A program made the position numbers and the translations under genes. This document shows positions 52,342 to 54,061 of a stretch of 54,061 nucleotides of DNA, piece by piece. The notes under the pieces were generated by a model that did not search any database, was not told the DNA's origin, and saw nothing but the letters and a program-made list of their open reading frames with translations. Source of the DNA: Pseudomonas fontis (GTDB lineage: Bacteria > Pseudomonadota > Gammaproteobacteria > Pseudomonadales > Pseudomonadaceae). The stretch lies in NCBI RefSeq assembly GCF_028656955.1, contig NZ_JAMDGY010000098.1, positions 1 to 54,061 on the forward strand, given 5' to 3'. How positions within the stretch are numbered: position 1 is the first letter of the stretch; each line of letters starts with the position of its first letter.

Positions 52342-54012
52342 ATGCGATCGATGGCCGTCGCGTTATTGGGTCTGTCCTGCGTGGGCGGGCTCCATGCCGA
52401 GCCTCTGCCGAGCTACCTCAACAGCAACGAAACCGAACGTAATTTGCCGGCGCCGAACCTCCCGGCCGACGCCTTTCGCCCCAGCACCCCCCAGTTGCAA
52501 TTGCCCACCCCGGCCGCCGCTCCCAGCCAGCAACTGCTGATGGGCACCAAGGTGGTGATCCGCAAAGTGCGCATCGAGGGTGGCACGGTGTACCCCCTGA
52601 GCGACCTGCGCGACAACTACCAGGGCCTGCTGGAGCGTGAGGTCACCCTGGCCGAGTTGATCGATGCGACGCGTCGCCTGACCCAGCGCTACCAGAAGGA
52701 CGGTTACCTGCTGTCCTACGCCTTCCTGCCCCCCCAGGACTTTGCCGAAGGGCGCCTGCGGGTGGTGTTGGTCGAGGGCTATATTCGCGATTACGAATTG
52801 CAGGGCGATGTCGGGCGCGTCTCGGCGTACCTGGACAAGCTGGTCAGCAAGCTCAAGGCCGAGCGCCCGCTTACGCGCAAGACCTTCGAGCGCTACACCA
52901 CCTTGATGAGCCGTGTGCCGGGCCTGACCTTGCAGGCCCAGGTGCCGCCACCGGGGACCACCGATGGCGCGGCGAAACTCATCGCCCAGGCGTCGCGCAA
53001 GCCGTTCACCAGCACCCTGAACCTGGTCGATGGCAGCCGCGAGCAGACCCAGGCGCTGATCGGCTTGAACAGCAACGCGCAGACCGCGTTTGCCGAGCAG
53101 TTGAGCTTCAGTGCGCTGGTGCCGCCGGGGGATGACGATGAGCATTACTACCGTCTTGACTACTCGCAGAACCTTGATGCCGAAGGCACGCAACTGAACC
53201 TGTCGGCGTCCAAATACCGCAGCAACCCGAGTGCACTGGTGCGCCTGACCAACGACATCAACCTCAAGCAGCACCGCGAAAACGACCGCTACTCGATTGG
53301 CCTGAGCCAGGCCTTGATCGCCTCGCCAACCGAGGCGCTGACCGTGGCGGCGCGCTTCTACGCGGTGAACGACAGCACCGAGTACCGGGTGGTGGGTTTC
53401 CCGTTGAAAGTCAGCACTGATACCGATGTGCGTGCGTTGGCGTTCGAGGGGGACTGGCGCAAGTCGACCGAGCGCCAGCTGCGCATCATCAGTGGCGGGG
53501 TGTACCAGGGGCTGGACCATTTTGGGGCCAACACCAATGTTGGTTATGACCTCGATTTCCTGCGCCTGCGCTTGTCTGGCGTACAGAGCGACCGTTACCT
53601 GGAAAGCTGGCAGGGCGTGGTGTCGGCGGCGGCGTACTGGAGTGGCGACAACCTGCCCGACAGCGAGCGCGCGGTGTTTGGCGGGCAGAACTTCGGCCGC
53701 GGTTACCCGGATGACCAGGCCTCTGGCGACAAGGGCTGGGGCGCGGCGTATGAGCTGAACTACAGCTTCAAACGCGATGGCCAGTGGTTGAAGGTGCTGC
53801 AACCTTATGCGGTGCTGGATGCGGCGCGGGCCTGGTTCAATGAGCTGGAGGTGCGTGACTCACGCATGTCGTCGTTGGCGTTGGGGCTGCGTTTTGGTGA
53901 TGCGCGGTATTACAACATCTCGCTGGAGGCGGCCAAGCCGATGTCGGACATCGCCCTGGACAGCTTCAACCGGCGGCCGCGGTTTACCGTGAGTTTCAGT
54001 TATCAACTTTGA
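52342..54012 (+). CDS. ShlB/FhaC/HecB-type outer membrane transporter (TpsB)
   Basis: A 556-residue two-partner secretion transporter. The signal peptide (about 1-19) is followed by a Pro-rich linker, two POTRA domains (about 70-147 and 150-218; VVIRKVRIEGGTVYPL, RLRVVLVEGYIRDYEL), and a 16-strand-type barrel. The conserved loop-6 motif appears as GRGY (452-455, R453). The final strand is RFTVSFSYQL, ending in Leu instead of the more usual aromatic. It should export the lipoprotein encoded just upstream. GGGAG lies six bases before the ATG. Confidence 0.92.
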   Translation: MRSMAVALLGLSCVGGLHAEPLPSYLNSNETERNLPAPNLPADAFRPSTPQLQLPTPAAAPSQQLLMGTKVVIRKVRIEGGTVYPLSDLRDNYQGLLEREVTLAELIDATRRLTQRYQKDGYLLSYAFLPPQDFAEGRLRVVLVEGYIRDYELQGDVGRVSAYLDKLVSKLKAERPLTRKTFERYTTLMSRVPGLTLQAQVPPPGTTDGAAKLIAQASRKPFTSTLNLVDGSREQTQALIGLNSNAQTAFAEQLSFSALVPPGDDDEHYYRLDYSQNLDAEGTQLNLSASKYRSNPSALVRLTNDINLKQHRENDRYSIGLSQALIASPTEALTVAARFYAVNDSTEYRVVGFPLKVSTDTDVRALAFEGDWRKSTERQLRIISGGVYQGLDHFGANTNVGYDLDFLRLRLSGVQSDRYLESWQGVVSAAAYWSGDNLPDSERAVFGGQNFGRGYPDDQASGDKGWGAAYELNYSFKRDGQWLKVLQPYAVLDAARAWFNELEVRDSRMSSLALGLRFGDARYYNISLEAAKPMSDIALDSFNRRPRFTVSFSYQL

Positions 54013-54061
54013 AAGCATCGTGGGAATTCACCGACTCTGCGGGAGCAACTGTCGCGCACCG

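Overview
The window reads as a stretch of a Pseudomonas chromosome, most likely from the P. putida group. It is GC-rich and dense. The order retS, purD, purH, fis, dusB, DUF3426, prmA, accC, accB, aroQ, dsbD, a chemoreceptor, a GGDEF regulator, DUF2333, NUDIX, a SUI1-like factor and speA is the order I recall for P. aeruginosa PAO1 (PA4856 to PA4839). Paired Pseudomonas-type REP sequences lie between several genes. I see no insertion sequence, prophage, CRISPR array, rRNA or tRNA.

Layout. Positions 25-4972 (minus strand) are a copper block: DUF2946 protein, PCu(A)C chaperone, second DUF2946 protein, OprC-like TonB receptor and PepSY membrane protein. Positions 5086-7104 hold an SPFH/NfeD pair and a VapBC toxin-antitoxin module. 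Positions 7515-15023 are a divergent cobalamin cluster: cobK-cbiD-cobL leftward, and cobG-cobH-cobI-cobJ rightward with coupled starts. Positions 15036-17178 hold three adjacent genes of unknown function, which look like diverged paralogues and stand behind a strikingly structured leader. Positions 17175-29665 carry marC, retS, purine biosynthesis, fis-dusB, prmA and accBC. Positions 29758-36031 carry aroQ, dsbD, the chemoreceptor and the diguanylate cyclase. Positions 36312-40549 carry DUF2333, NUDIX, the SUI1-like factor and speA. Positions 40641-50283 carry a MATE transporter, a bacterial alpha-2-macroglobulin with pbpC, and two small membrane proteins. Positions 50588-54012 hold a Gly/Thr-repeat lipoprotein followed by a ShlB/FhaC-type outer membrane transporter.

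How the genes work together. The cob block supplies most of the corrin-ring steps of an oxygen-dependent pathway. It uses CbiD, presumably in place of CobF, and a CbiG-CobJ fusion. The retS, chemoreceptor and GGDEF genes are signalling functions tied to surface life, and the lipoprotein/transporter pair at the right end could be a surface product of that lifestyle. The alpha-2-macroglobulin and PbpC pair is usually read as periplasmic protease defence coupled to cell wall repair.

The best candidates for something undescribed are the three-gene paralogue operon with its nested hairpin around the ribosome binding site (15065-17178), and the lipoprotein/two-partner-secretion-like pair with an intrinsic terminator between the two genes (50588-54012).
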